Origin: Rhodovulum sp. ES.010
GTDB lineage: Bacteria > Pseudomonadota > Alphaproteobacteria > Rhodobacterales > Rhodobacteraceae
Reading direction: 5' to 3'
Length of the DNA: 64,000 nucleotides
Assembly (NCBI RefSeq): GCF_900142935.1
Contig: NZ_FSRS01000001.1
Location: 1,684,001 to 1,748,000 of the forward strand
A program made the translations under genes and the position numbers. Positions 30,917 to 40,297 of the stretch are shown here, piece by piece (the first letter of the stretch is position 1; each line of letters starts with the position of its first letter). Below the pieces are notes generated by a model. It was not told the origin of the DNA. It did not search any database and saw nothing but the letters and a program-made list of their open reading frames with translations.

Positions 30917-32005
30917 TCAGGCCGCAAGCGCATAGGCGGCGGGGGCGACCAGCCGGCCGTCCTCGCCGAAGACGTAGACATGGGCGGGGTCGAGATGGAC
31001 CTGGAGGTCCTCCCCGGCGCTGAGATCGTGGACCCCGTGGATCAGCCCCACCCAGCGTTCCCCGTGATGGTCAAGATGCACGAAGGTCTCGGACCCGGTC
31101 AGCTCGGTCACCACCAGCCGCGCGGTGAATTCCATCGCGTCCGCGGTGTGCTGCATGATCTCCAGGTGGTTGGGCCGGAACCCGGCGGTGTAGCGCCCGT
31201 CGGCCAGTTCGCCCAGCTTGCCGGTCGCCGGCGCGGACTGGCCGTCGCCGAACATCAGCTTGCCGCCGGTCTTCGAGACCGGGAGGAAATTCATCGGCGG
31301 GTCGCTGAACACCCGCGCGGTCGTCGCGTCCACCGGCTGGCGATAGACCTCGGGCGTGGGGCCGAACTGCGTCACCCGTCCCTCCCACAGCGTCGCGGTG
31401 TTCCCGCCCAGAAGCAGCGCCTCCTCGGGTTCGGTCGTGGCATAGACGAAGATCGCGCCCGACGCCTCGAAGATGCGCGGGATCTCCACGCGCAATTCCT
31501 CGCGCAGCTTGTAGTCGAGGTTCGCCAGCGGCTCGTCCAGCAGCACCAGCCCCGCATCCTTCACCAGCGCACGCGCCAGCGCACAGCGCTGCTGCTGCCC
31601 GCCCGACAGCTCCAGCGGTTTCCGCTCCAGCATCGGCGTCAGCTTCATCAACTCGGCGGTCTCGCGCACGCGGGCGTCGATCTCGCCCTTCGCCACCCCA
31701 ATCAGCTTCATCGGCGAGGCGATGTTCTCGTACACGCTGAGGGTAGGGTAGTTGATGAACTGCTGGTAGACCATCGCCACCTTGCGGTCCTGCACCCGCA
31801 TTCCGGTGACGTCCGCGCCGTTCCAGAAGATGCGCCCCTCGTTCGGCACGTCGAGCCCGGCCATGAGCCGCATCAGCGAGGTCTTGCCCGAAAGCGTCGG
31901 GCCCAAGAGCACGTTCATCGTGCCCTTCTCGAGCCTCAGGTCCGTCGGGTGGATATGCGTCTCGGCGCCGACCCGCTTGGTCACGCCCTTGAGTTCCAGC
32001 GTCAT
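30917..32005 (-). CDS. glpS: Glycerol ABC transporter ATPase
   Basis: A 362-residue ATPase with Walker A GPTLSGKTSLM, an intact signature ELSGGQQQRCALARAL, Walker B LVLLDEPLANLD and a regulatory C-terminal domain (GFRPNHLEIM). The H-loop region reads YATTEPEEAL, where the usual His is Thr or Glu. It pairs with GlpT. It lies 11 bases upstream of glpT and 16 bases downstream of glpD. Confidence 0.9.
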   Translation of the reverse strand: MTLELKGVTKRVGAETHIHPTDLRLEKGTMNVLLGPTLSGKTSLMRLMAGLDVPNEGRIFWNGADVTGMRVQDRKVAMVYQQFINYPTLSVYENIASPMKLIGVAKGEIDARVRETAELMKLTPMLERKPLELSGGQQQRCALARALVKDAGLVLLDEPLANLDYKLREELRVEIPRIFEASGAIFVYATTEPEEALLLGGNTATLWEGRVTQFGPTPEVYRQPVDATTARVFSDPPMNFLPVSKTGGKLMFGDGQSAPATGKLGELADGRYTAGFRPNHLEIMQHTADAMEFTARLVVTELTGSETFVHLDHHGERWVGLIHGVHDLSAGEDLQVHLDPAHVYVFGEDGRLVAPAAYALAA

Positions 32006-32021
32006 GCTCCTCCCCTACCCC

Positions 32022-33620
32022 TCACTCCGCGGCCGCCGGCGCCCGGTCGCGCCGCCGCCTGTCCATCCACTCCTGCAGCGTGGCGGCCTCCTCGCCGGAC
32101 AGCCTGAGCCCCAGCTTGCCGCGCCGCCACAACACGTCCTCCGCGGTCCGCGCATATTCCCGCGCCATCAGCCAGTCGACCTCGCGGGCGGTCAGCGTCG
32201 CCCCGAAATCCTGGCCGAGCTCGGCTGCGCTGCGCGCCTCGCCCAGCATGTCGCGCGCCTCGGTGCCGTAGGCGCGCACCAGGCGATCCGCCCAGCCGCG
32301 GCTCAGGAACGGATAGTCGGCCATCAGGCCATCCACCAGCGCCGCGCCCCCCTCCACCGGGAAATCGCCGCCGGGCAGAGGCACGCCGGCGGTCCAGTGG
32401 CCGGGCAAGCCCTCGAAATAGGGCGCAAGCCGGTCGAGCGCCGCCTCCGCGAGACGGCGATACGTCGTGATCTTGCCGCCGAAGACGTTCAGCACCGGCG
32501 CGCCGCCCGCCTCCTCGACCTTCAGCGTGTAGTCGCGGGTGGCGGCGGTGGCGCTGGAGGCCCCGTCATCGTAAAGCGGGCGGACGCCGGAAAACGTCCA
32601 GACGATATCCTCGGGCCCGATCGGGTCGCGGAAATAGCGGTTGGCGAAGTCGAGCAGGTAGTCGCGCTCCTCCGGCGTGCATTCGGGGCGTGCGTCGGGG
32701 TCCTCGTGGTCGGCGTCCGTGGTGCCGATCAGGGTGAAATCGCGCTCGTAGGGGATCGCGAAGATGATCCGCCCGTCGGCGCCCTGGAAGAAATAGCACT
32801 TGTCGTGGTCGTAAAGGCGGCGGGTCACGATATGGCTGCCACGCACCAGGCGCACATTGTCCTGCGCGTTCAGCCCGATGACGCCATGGATCACCTTGCC
32901 CGCCCAGGGACCGCCGGCATTGACCAGGGCCCGGGCGCGGTGAACGCGGCGCGCGCCGCTTTCGGTATTTTGCGTTTCGACGACCCAAAGGCCGTTCTCG
33001 CGCCGGGCCGAGCATACCCGCGTGCGCGGCAGGATCTCGGCCCCGCGCGCTTCCGCGTCGCGGGCGTTCAGCACGACAAGGCGGGAATCCTCCACCCAGC
33101 AGTCGGAATACTCGAAGGCCTTGCGGAACCGGTCCTGCAGCGGCGCCCCCTCGGGGCTGTCCGCCAGATCGAGGGTGGTCGTGCCCGGCAGGATCTTGCG
33201 CGGCCCGAGGGTGTCGTAGAGCAACAGCGCCAGCCGGATCAGCCAGGCCGGGCGGCGCCCCTTCATCCAGGGCATGACCCGCGCCAGCAGCCGCGAGGTT
33301 GGCGTCGCGGATTCGAAACGCATATCCCTATGATAAGGCAAAACGAATCGCATCGGCCAACTGATATGCGGCATCGCGCGCAAAAGCGTTTCACGCTCGA
33401 TCAGCGCCTCGCGCACCAGCCGAAACTCGAAATATTCAAGGTAGCGCAGCCCACCGTGGAAGAGCTTGGTCGAGGCCGACGAGGTCGCCCAGGCGAGGTC
33501 GTTCATCTCGGCGAGCCGCACGGTCAGCCCGCGCCCGGCGGCGTCGCGGGCGATCCCGCAGCCGTTGATCCCGCCGCCGATGACGAAGAGATCGACCGTT
33601 TGATCGGTGGCAGCCGTCAC
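32022..33620 (-). CDS. glpD: FAD-dependent glycerol-3-phosphate dehydrogenase
   Basis: A 532-residue membrane-associated enzyme oxidising glycerol 3-phosphate to dihydroxyacetone phosphate with electrons to quinone. The FAD loop is VIGGGINGCGIARDAAGRG at residue 13. Other family features are SSASTKLFHGGLRYLEYFEF, ALVNAGGPWAGKVI and FGGKITTYRRLAEAAL. It is the first gene of the leftward operon, facing glpR across a 279-base region that holds a GlpR-type operator. Confidence 0.95.
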   Translation of the reverse strand: MTAATDQTVDLFVIGGGINGCGIARDAAGRGLTVRLAEMNDLAWATSSASTKLFHGGLRYLEYFEFRLVREALIERETLLRAMPHISWPMRFVLPYHRDMRFESATPTSRLLARVMPWMKGRRPAWLIRLALLLYDTLGPRKILPGTTTLDLADSPEGAPLQDRFRKAFEYSDCWVEDSRLVVLNARDAEARGAEILPRTRVCSARRENGLWVVETQNTESGARRVHRARALVNAGGPWAGKVIHGVIGLNAQDNVRLVRGSHIVTRRLYDHDKCYFFQGADGRIIFAIPYERDFTLIGTTDADHEDPDARPECTPEERDYLLDFANRYFRDPIGPEDIVWTFSGVRPLYDDGASSATAATRDYTLKVEEAGGAPVLNVFGGKITTYRRLAEAALDRLAPYFEGLPGHWTAGVPLPGGDFPVEGGAALVDGLMADYPFLSRGWADRLVRAYGTEARDMLGEARSAAELGQDFGATLTAREVDWLMAREYARTAEDVLWRRGKLGLRLSGEEAATLQEWMDRRRRDRAPAAAE

Positions 33621-33685
33621 GCATCCCTCCCCTTGCGCAGCACCCCGACGTTATGCCGCACCCGCCCCCAAAAGGAAAGACTCTT

Positions 33686-33709
33686 GTTTTCGTTCGTTTT
33701 CGCTTTCGG
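33686..33709. promoter_or_regulatory. Probable GlpR operator between glpD and glpR
   Basis: The stretch TTTTCGTTCGTTTTCGCTTT and the following CG contains four TTCG units at regular spacing, in a region otherwise high in G+C. DeoR-type GlpR repressors bind TTCG-based repeats in glp promoters. It lies 66 bases upstream of glpD and 190 bases upstream of glpR, so it could control both. The rest of the 279-base gap shows no gene. Confidence 0.55.
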
Positions 33710-33899
33710 GAAAGCACGCGATCTCAACTGCTTGCAGTCGCGCCCGGCACCGCCCCCGACGCCCGCCACTCGAATCGACGGCCCACTCACCTCCGAAATC
33801 CCCGGCAGGACGGCCCGGCCCGCATCGCCACGGCCGGGACAGCAGACCTGTTGAGCCGGCGGCCCACCCATGCGAACCTGCGCGAAAAGGAACGAACGC

Positions 33900-34661
33900 A
33901 TGTCGCAAACCATCCGCCATCCCGGGATCCTCGAGATCGCGCGGCGCGAGGGCAAGGTCACGGTCGAGGGGCTGGCGGAGCATTTCGGCGTGACGCTTCA
34001 GACGATCCGGCGCGACCTCACCGAACTCGCCGAGGCCGGGCGGCTCGAACGCGTCCACGGCGGCGCGATCCTGCCGTCGGGGACCACGAATATCGGCTAC
34101 GAGGAGCGCCGCTCGCTGAACCAGGAGGCGAAGCGCGCCATCGCGCGGGGCTGCGCGGCCCGCGTGCCCTCCGACATCTCGCTGTTTCTCAACATCGGCA
34201 CCACGACCGAGGCGGTGGCGCAGGAACTGATGCACCACCTCAATCTCATGGTGGTGACCAACAACATGAACGTCGCCAACATCCTGGTCGCCAACCGCGA
34301 CTGCCAGATCATCGTCACCGGCGGCACGTTGCGCCGCTCCGACGGCGGGCTGATCGGCAATCTCGCCTCGGAAACGATCCGGCAGTTCAAGTTCGACCTC
34401 GCGGTGATCGGCTGCTCGGCGCTGGACGCCGATGGCGACCTCTTGGATTTCGACATCCAGGAGGTGGGCGTCAGCCAGGCGATCCTGCGCCAGTCGCGGC
34501 GCACCTTCCTCGTCGCCGACCACTCCAAGTTCCAGCGCTCGGCGCCCGCGCGCATCGCCTCGCTCGCCGCGATCGACGCCTTCTTCACCGACCGCCCGCT
34601 CGCACCCGACCTCGCCCGGCGCTGCACCGACTGGGGGACCGAGATCGTGGTCTGCGCCTGA
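33900..34661 (+). CDS. glpR: Glycerol-3-phosphate regulon repressor, DeoR family
   Basis: A 253-residue regulator. The DeoR helix-turn-helix is in residues 20-60 (GKVTVEGLAEHFGVTLQTIR, RDLTELAEAGRLERVHGG). The ligand domain shows the DeoR phosphate pocket features IGTTTEAVAQEL-type (here NIGTTTEAVAQELM), VTNNMNVANIL and DFDIQEVGVSQAI. Effector is expected to be glycerol 3-phosphate. ATG 33900 has AAGGA upstream. Divergent from glpD and likely autoregulated. Confidence 0.92.
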   Translation: MSQTIRHPGILEIARREGKVTVEGLAEHFGVTLQTIRRDLTELAEAGRLERVHGGAILPSGTTNIGYEERRSLNQEAKRAIARGCAARVPSDISLFLNIGTTTEAVAQELMHHLNLMVVTNNMNVANILVANRDCQIIVTGGTLRRSDGGLIGNLASETIRQFKFDLAVIGCSALDADGDLLDFDIQEVGVSQAILRQSRRTFLVADHSKFQRSAPARIASLAAIDAFFTDRPLAPDLARRCTDWGTEIVVCA

Positions 34662-34731
34662 GCCCGCGCCTTGTCAGCGCGGAAGCGCTTGCGTAAGCCT
34701 TGGCCGTCGCTCTCCCGCCCGGACCGCCCCC

Positions 34732-36027
34732 ATGCCGCCCTACCGCCTCCTGCTCACGCTTGCCGCGCCCGTGGTCGCGCTGCGCCTCTTGCGGGAGCCG
34801 GACGCGCGGGCCGAACGGCTGGGCGGCAACGGGCCGGCGGACCGGCCGCCCGGCCCCCTCTTCTGGCTTCACGGCGCCTCGAACGGGGAACTCGCCTCGG
34901 CCAGGGGGCTGATCGAGCGCATCCTCGCGCGGCTTCCCGACGCGCGCCTGGTCGTGACGTGCAACACCGAAACCGGCCGCGCGCTGGTCGCGGGCTGGGG
35001 GCTCGACCGCGTCGCCGTCCGCCTCGCGCCGCTCGATTACCGCCCCACGTTGCGCCGCTTCCTCGCCGCCTGGCGGCCCGACGCGTTGATCCTGGTGGAA
35101 AGCGAGCTCTGGCCCAACCGCATCGCCGAGATGGCCCGGCTGGGCCGGCCGGTGCTGGTCGTCGGGGCGCGCCTTTCCCGAAAAAGCGCCGCCCGCTGGG
35201 CCCGCCTGCCCGGCCTGATCCGCCCGATGCTGGCAAGGGTCGCGTTTCTCTCCGCCCAGGATGCCGCCTCGCGGGACCGTTTCATCGCCCTGGGGCTCGA
35301 CGCCCCCCGCGCCGGGCCGGTCGTCGACCTCAAATCCGCCGACCTCCCCGCGACCGACGCGGACCCCGCCGCGCTTGCCCGCCTCGCGCCCCTGTTTCCG
35401 CGTGCCAAGACCGTGCTCGCGGCCTCCACCCACGAGGGCGAAGAGCGCGTCGTGCTGGCCGGTTTTGCCAGGGCGCACGCGACGGACCCCGACCTGCGGC
35501 TGATCCTGGCCCCCCGCCACCCGCGCCGCGCCCCCGAGATCGCGGACGAGATCGCCCGGTCGGGGCTGGCCCACGCCCCCCGCTCAACCGGCGAACTGCC
35601 GGGGCCGGACACGCCGGTCTACCTCGCCGACACGATGGGCGAGATGGCGCTGTGGTATCGGCGCGCGGGCCTCACCTTCGTCGGCGGCTCGCTGGTCGAC
35701 AAGGGCGGACATACGCCGTTCGAACCGGCCGCCCACGGCTCGGCGCTGCTGCACGGGCCCCATGTCGCGAATTTCGCCCGCGTGTTCGCCGCGCTCGATG
35801 CCGCCGGCGCCGCCCGAGAGGTGGACGGCGCGGACGCGATCGCCGCGGCGCTTTCGTCGCTCGATGCCGAGGCCCAGGCCGCGATGGCAGGGCGGGCGCG
35901 CGAGGTGATCGCCGAGTTGCGCGCCGCCGGCACCGGGCTCGACCCGATCCTTCAGGAACTGGCTAGGCTGACCGGCGAACCGGCCCTCGCCACGCCCGCC
36001 TCCGACGAAAGCAGCGCCCATGGCTGA
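34732..36027 (+). CDS. waaA: 3-deoxy-D-manno-octulosonic acid (Kdo) transferase
   Basis: A 431-residue GT30 glycosyltransferase adding Kdo to lipid A precursor at the inner membrane. HGASNGELASA near residue 45 corresponds to the family HxxSxGE motif containing the catalytic Glu. LVESELWPN, STHEGEE and the C-terminal FVGGSLVDKGGHTPFEPAAHG donor-binding region are all present. It overlaps the downstream dehydratase gene by 8 bases. Confidence 0.92.
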   Translation: MPPYRLLLTLAAPVVALRLLREPDARAERLGGNGPADRPPGPLFWLHGASNGELASARGLIERILARLPDARLVVTCNTETGRALVAGWGLDRVAVRLAPLDYRPTLRRFLAAWRPDALILVESELWPNRIAEMARLGRPVLVVGARLSRKSAARWARLPGLIRPMLARVAFLSAQDAASRDRFIALGLDAPRAGPVVDLKSADLPATDADPAALARLAPLFPRAKTVLAASTHEGEERVVLAGFARAHATDPDLRLILAPRHPRRAPEIADEIARSGLAHAPRSTGELPGPDTPVYLADTMGEMALWYRRAGLTFVGGSLVDKGGHTPFEPAAHGSALLHGPHVANFARVFAALDAAGAAREVDGADAIAAALSSLDAEAQAAMAGRAREVIAELRAAGTGLDPILQELARLTGEPALATPASDESSAHG

Positions 36028-37000
36028 CCCCTGTTTCACCCTCGACGAGTTGCAGGCGGCGGCAGCGTTCGTCCAAGCCCGCATGCCCGCCACCCCGCAA
36101 TATGCCTGGCCGCTGCTTGCGGAAGAAATCGGCGCCGAGGTCTGGGTCAAGCACGAGAACCACACCCCCACCGGCGCGTTCAAGGTGCGCGGCGCCTTCA
36201 CCTTCATCGACTGGCTGAAACGCACGCAGCCCGACTGCCCCGGCATCGTCACCGCGACCCGCGGCAATCACGGGCAGGGCCAGGCGCTGGCGGCGCGCGC
36301 TGCGGGCATGGTCGCCAGGGTCTACGTGCCCGAGGGCAATTCCGTCGAGAAGAACGCGGCGATGCGCGCCTTCGGGGCCGATCTCGTTGTGCACGGCGCC
36401 GATTTCGACACCGCCCGCGAAGAGGCGCACCGCGTGGCCGAAACCGAGGGGCTGCATTTCGTGCCGCCCTTCCACCGCGAACTGGTCCGCGGCGTGGCGA
36501 CCTACGCGCTCGAATTCTTCACCGCGCAGCCCGACCTGCACACCGTCTACGTGCCCATCGGCTGCGGCTCGGGCATCTGCGGCGTGATCGCGGCGCGCGA
36601 CGCGCTGGGGCTGGATACGCGCGTCGTCGGCGTGGTCTCGGAAAACGCCGATTGCGTGCTGCGCTCGATGGCGGCGAACGATCTCGTGGACACCGAAACC
36701 GCCCGAACCTTCGCCGACGGGATCGCGGTGCGGGTGCCAGTGGCCGAGGCGTTCGAGATCTACGCCCGCGGCGCCGAGCGCATCGTCGCGGTGTCCGACG
36801 ACGAAGTGGCCGAGGCGATCCGGCTCTACTTCCGCGCCACCCACAACGTGGCCGAGGGCGCGGGCGCCGCGCCCCTCGCCGCGCTGATGGCCGAACGCGG
36901 GATGATGGCGGGCAAGCGCGCGGGCGTCATCCTCTGCGGCGGCAACATCGACACCGACTGGTTCCTGCGCGTGATGTCCGGCGGCCTGCCCGACCTGTAA
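36020..37000 (+). CDS. Threonine/serine dehydratase, PLP-dependent
   Basis: A 326-residue fold-type II enzyme. The PLP lysine is in TPTGAFKVRGAF, the substrate loop is TRGNHGQGQA, and the phosphate-binding glycine loop is PIGCGSGICG. It lacks the C-terminal ACT-like regulatory domain of biosynthetic IlvA, so it is a catabolic-type dehydratase turning threonine or serine into a 2-oxoacid and ammonia. Ectoine-utilisation EutB enzymes look similar; no ectoine genes are near. Confidence 0.88.
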   Translation: MADPCFTLDELQAAAAFVQARMPATPQYAWPLLAEEIGAEVWVKHENHTPTGAFKVRGAFTFIDWLKRTQPDCPGIVTATRGNHGQGQALAARAAGMVARVYVPEGNSVEKNAAMRAFGADLVVHGADFDTAREEAHRVAETEGLHFVPPFHRELVRGVATYALEFFTAQPDLHTVYVPIGCGSGICGVIAARDALGLDTRVVGVVSENADCVLRSMAANDLVDTETARTFADGIAVRVPVAEAFEIYARGAERIVAVSDDEVAEAIRLYFRATHNVAEGAGAAPLAALMAERGMMAGKRAGVILCGGNIDTDWFLRVMSGGLPDL

Positions 37001-37009
37001 CCGACCGGC

Positions 37010-37492
37010 TCAGAGAAAGCTGAGCGGCTCGCCCTCCCGGCAATCGCCCGGACAGGCGCCGGGGGCATACAGCGTCACGCAGCGTTCGTCGTGATACTCG
37101 ATCTCGGGGGCGAAGAAGTCGTGGTCGTTCGCGTCGTAGAAGCCGCCCAGCGAAATCCCGCCCTTCAGAAAGCACAGCTGCTCGTTGCACAGCGCCGCCG
37201 GCCCCAGCGCCGATTCCAGCCGCCTGGTGACCTGTTCGGGGTCGCCGTCGAACAGGTCGATGCCCTCGAAGCGGACGCCCGCGACATGGCGCCCCGTCAC
37301 GATCCGGGTGAGAACCCCGGTCTCGTATTCACAGATCGGCAGGCGCAGCCCGCGATATTCCATCTGCTGGCCGCCCGACCCGCGATAGACGTGCTGGGGC
37401 TTGCCCATCATCGGCAGCGCGGCCACCGCGTCCTGCGTCATGCCCAACCGCAGCGGGCCAAGCCCCTCGCCGGGTGAAATGCTCCACATCAT
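37010..37492 (-). CDS. Conserved hypothetical soluble protein
   Basis: A 160-residue protein without signal peptide. It opens with a BamE/OmlA-like motif (GPLRLGMTQDAVAALPMMG) followed by beta-rich segments and five Cys in the C-terminal half (CNEQLCFLKGG, ERCVTLYAPGACPGDC). Function unknown. GGGGGGAG lies very close to the first ATG, so the second ATG at 37489 is the more likely start. It converges with the dehydratase gene. Confidence 0.65.
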   Translation of the reverse strand: MMWSISPGEGLGPLRLGMTQDAVAALPMMGKPQHVYRGSGGQQMEYRGLRLPICEYETGVLTRIVTGRHVAGVRFEGIDLFDGDPEQVTRRLESALGPAALCNEQLCFLKGGISLGGFYDANDHDFFAPEIEYHDERCVTLYAPGACPGDCREGEPLSFL

Positions 37493-37534
37493 GTCTCCCC
37501 CCTCCTTCGCAGGATATGGGAGACACGGGCGCTT

Positions 37535-38079
37535 TTACGAGGGGTAAAGCGCGTATCGCTCCAGTTCCCGGTAATGCGCCCCGCCGCGCCCCAGGTCGGA
37601 GCGGAACAATCCGAACCCGGTGACGGCAAACGGACCGGCGCGGAACGCCGATCCGGCGGCGACCGCGCGCTCCAGCCGGGGCCGGTCGACCGCGCCGGGC
37701 CTGAGCCGCGCCAGCGTCACATGCGGGGTGAACCGGCGCCGCTCGACCGCGACGCCGGCATTCCGCGCGGCCTGTTCCAGCTTGGCCTGCAGGTGGCGCA
37801 GCGCCGGGTTTTCGGCCACGCCCGCATGCACGTTCCTGGGCGTGCCGTGGCCGAACATCGCCAGCCCCTCCAGGGTCACGTCGAACGCGGGCGCGTGGAC
37901 GGCCTGGAAGGCAAGATGCACGTCCTCCAGAACGGGTTCGGACAGGTCGCCAGGAACACCAGCGTGAGGTGCAGAGTCTCCTCGGGCGTCACCCGCCCGA
38001 CCGGCAGCGTCGCCTGCACGCGGACCAGCGCCGCGCGCACCGCGCCGGGCAGGTCGATGGCGGCAAAGGCGCGGATCAT
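37535..38079 (-). pseudogene. thpR: Frameshifted RNA 2',3'-cyclic phosphodiesterase (ThpR)
   Basis: Two frames together make one 2H-phosphodiesterase. The first (start ATG 38079) reads MIRAFAAIDLPGAVRAAL and holds the first His motif HLTLVFL. The second holds EPVLEDVHLAFQAVHAP and the second His motif FTPHVTLARL. Near 37,950 one G is missing: CTGGCGACC stands where CTGGGCGACC would restore VFLGDLSEPV. As written the protein stops making sense after the first motif. Either a recent mutation or a sequencing error. Start overlaps the AcuC-like gene (ATGA). Confidence 0.85.
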
Positions 38080-39191
38080 CTCGGGGCCCTCCGGGTCGAC
38101 AGGTGATCGAGGCGCGCCGCGATCTCGGGGCGGACCGGCCCCGGCCGCGGCGGGTCGCGCAGCGTGCTCGCCCAGCGGTCGGGCGGCGACCACCCCGCCC
38201 GTTGCCGTGGCCAGACCAAGGCGCGCAGCACCGCCTGCGCCTCCGGGGGCAGGATGTCGGGAATGTCGAAATCGTTCAAGACCGCCCAGCCCCCCGCCCA
38301 GGCCCGGGCGACCGACCACGGGTTGTATCCGCCCCCGCCGAGAACGAGATAGCGGGGGCTGACCGGCCTCAGCGCCGCCACCACGGACCAGAGCGAATTG
38401 TTCGAAAGGGACAAGCGCGCCAGCGGGTCCTCCTCCAGAGCATCTGCCCCGCATTGCAGCACGATCGCCTCGGGCGCCTGCGCCTCGATGCGCGGCAGGA
38501 TCAACCGCGCGAGGATCGCCGCCATTTCCGTGTCGTTCAGCCCCCGCGGCACCGGCAGGTTGAAGACATTGCCGACGCCCGCATCGCCCAGCGCCCCGGT
38601 GAACGGCCAGCGCCGTTCCTCGTGGACCGAGATCATCAGCACGTCGGGGTCGTCGCGGAACGCGGCCTCGACCCCGTCGGGGTGATGGGCGTCGATATCG
38701 ACATAGGCGATGCGCGTGACGCCTGCCCGCCGCAGCGACAGGATCGCCAGCACCGGGTCGTTGAGATAGCAGAACCCGCTCGCCCGGCCCTTCTGCCCGT
38801 GATGGGTGCCGCCGGCCGGGTGATGGATCACCCCGCCATCGCGCAGCAATTCGCCCGCCAGCAGCGCCCCGCCCGCCCCCGTCGCGGGGCGGCGGAACAT
38901 CTCGGGGAAAACCGGGTTGGACGGCGTGCCGAGGCCGAACCGCGCGCGCTCCTCCGCCGCCACCCGCTGGCGGGCCTCGGCGCGCTCCAGCGCGGCGAGA
39001 TAGGCAGGGTCGTGCCAGAGCGCGAGCGCGGCCGGCTTGGCCCGCGGCGAGGCGCGATAGTTCGCCGGACCCAGCCAGCCCAGCGCCCGGCCCAGGTCCA
39101 TCACCGTCGATACCCGCGGGATCGCCAGCGGATGCCATGCCCCGTAGGACGAGCCCCGGTAGATCTCCGCCCCGAGGAAAAGCGGCGTCAC
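38076..39191 (-). CDS. Histone deacetylase superfamily protein, AcuC-like
   Basis: A 371-residue zinc amidohydrolase. Active-site motifs are HHPAGGTHHGQKGRASGFCY with its His pair, YVDIDAHHPDGVE for zinc binding, SVHEERRWPFTG and LVLGGGGYN. Likely substrates are acetylated proteins or small acetylamines such as acetylpolyamines; AcuC of Bacillus deacetylates acetyl-CoA synthetase. The GTG start (39191) overlaps the stop of the glutathione peroxidase gene (GTGA) and its own stop overlaps thpR. Confidence 0.88.
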   Translation of the reverse strand: MTPLFLGAEIYRGSSYGAWHPLAIPRVSTVMDLGRALGWLGPANYRASPRAKPAALALWHDPAYLAALERAEARQRVAAEERARFGLGTPSNPVFPEMFRRPATGAGGALLAGELLRDGGVIHHPAGGTHHGQKGRASGFCYLNDPVLAILSLRRAGVTRIAYVDIDAHHPDGVEAAFRDDPDVLMISVHEERRWPFTGALGDAGVGNVFNLPVPRGLNDTEMAAILARLILPRIEAQAPEAIVLQCGADALEEDPLARLSLSNNSLWSVVAALRPVSPRYLVLGGGGYNPWSVARAWAGGWAVLNDFDIPDILPPEAQAVLRALVWPRQRAGWSPPDRWASTLRDPPRPGPVRPEIAARLDHLSTRRAPR

Positions 39192-39715
39192 CGCGCCAGC
39201 AGCGCCTCGATCTTGCGGGTCACCTTGCGCGAGGTGGGTTTGGTCAGCGAACCGTAGGTGTCCACCACCTCGCCCTCGGGCCCGATCAGCACCTTGTTGA
39301 AATTCCAGCGCGGCGCGAAGCCGTGTTCGGCCTTGAGCCACTTGTAGAACGGGTGCGCGTCGGCCCCCTTCACATGGGTGATCTCGGTCATCGGCAGGGT
39401 CAGCCCGAAATTGACGTCGCAGAATTCCTTGACCGCCGCCTCGCTGGACAGTTCCTGCTTGAAATCGTCCGACGGCACCGCCAGCACCACCAGCCCCTCG
39501 GCCCCGTAGCGGTCGTGCAGCGTCTGCAGCCCGTCATATTGCGGGGTGAACCCGCATTGCGAGGCGGTGTTGACCACCAGCACCGGCTGGCCCCGAAAAC
39601 CGTCCAGCGCGATCTCGCCCCCGTCGATCGAGTCGAACCGGAACCCCTGGGCGGCTTCGGCGGACGGCGCGGCGAGGCCGAGGGTCAGGGCGAGGGCGGC
39701 GGTCATGCGGCGCAT
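39188..39715 (-). CDS. Exported glutathione peroxidase family protein
   Basis: A 175-residue thiol peroxidase with an N-terminal signal peptide (MTAALALTLGLAAPSAEA). The peroxidatic Cys is in VNTASQCGFTPQY, and the WNFNKVLIGPEG motif gives the Trp and Asn of the catalytic tetrad. The Gln position of the tetrad is occupied differently from classical enzymes (VLAVPSDDFKQE). It probably reduces peroxides in the periplasm with thioredoxin-like donors. Confidence 0.9.
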   Translation of the reverse strand: MRRMTAALALTLGLAAPSAEAAQGFRFDSIDGGEIALDGFRGQPVLVVNTASQCGFTPQYDGLQTLHDRYGAEGLVVLAVPSDDFKQELSSEAAVKEFCDVNFGLTLPMTEITHVKGADAHPFYKWLKAEHGFAPRWNFNKVLIGPEGEVVDTYGSLTKPTSRKVTRKIEALLAR

Positions 39716-39849
39716 GGTCGGGCATCCTTGGCGTCAGGTTGTGCAGGGGAGGTATCGCGGCGCCCCGCCCGGTCAAGCACCGGCGGCGGCGTTGCATTCG
39801 GCGCGCCAGCGGTTATCTATCGCGCACTAGACCGTGCTATGGTTCCGGT

Positions 39850-40284
39850 ATGATCCGCTACACGCTCACCTGCGCCGATGGCCACCGTTTCGACAGCTGG
39901 TTCCAGTCGGCAGACGCCTTCGACAGCTTGCGCGCCAGCGGCATGATCGTCTGCGCGACCTGCGGCAGCGACCGCGTCGAGAAAAGCCTGATGGCCCCAA
40001 GCGTCAGCACCGAGCGCACGCCCCCGGCGCCCGCCCCCGACCGCCCGCTGGCCCGCACCAAGGGCCCCGCCGAACAGGCGCTCGCCGAACTCAAGCGCAA
40101 GATCGAGACGCAGTCCGACTATGTGGGGCCGAAATTCGCGCAGGAGGCGCGCGACATGCATGACGGGCTGATCCCGCACCGTCCGATCCATGGCGAGGCG
40201 CGTCTCGACGAGGCGAAGAAACTCGTCGAGGACGGCGTGCCGGTCGCGCCCCTGCCCTTCCCCCCCGGTCGCAAGACGAACTGA
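39850..40284 (+). CDS. DUF1178 family protein
   Basis: A 144-residue conserved protein of alphaproteobacteria. The N-terminal zinc-ribbon-like part has CADGHRFDSWF and CATCGSDRVEKSLMAP. The C-terminal part contains the family hallmark YVGPKFAQEARDMHDG followed by IHGEARLDEAKKLVEDGVP. Function unknown. It is 13 bases upstream of the SDR gene. Confidence 0.92.
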   Translation: MIRYTLTCADGHRFDSWFQSADAFDSLRASGMIVCATCGSDRVEKSLMAPSVSTERTPPAPAPDRPLARTKGPAEQALAELKRKIETQSDYVGPKFAQEARDMHDGLIPHRPIHGEARLDEAKKLVEDGVPVAPLPFPPGRKTN

Positions 40285-40297
40285 AGGAGCCGCCCCC

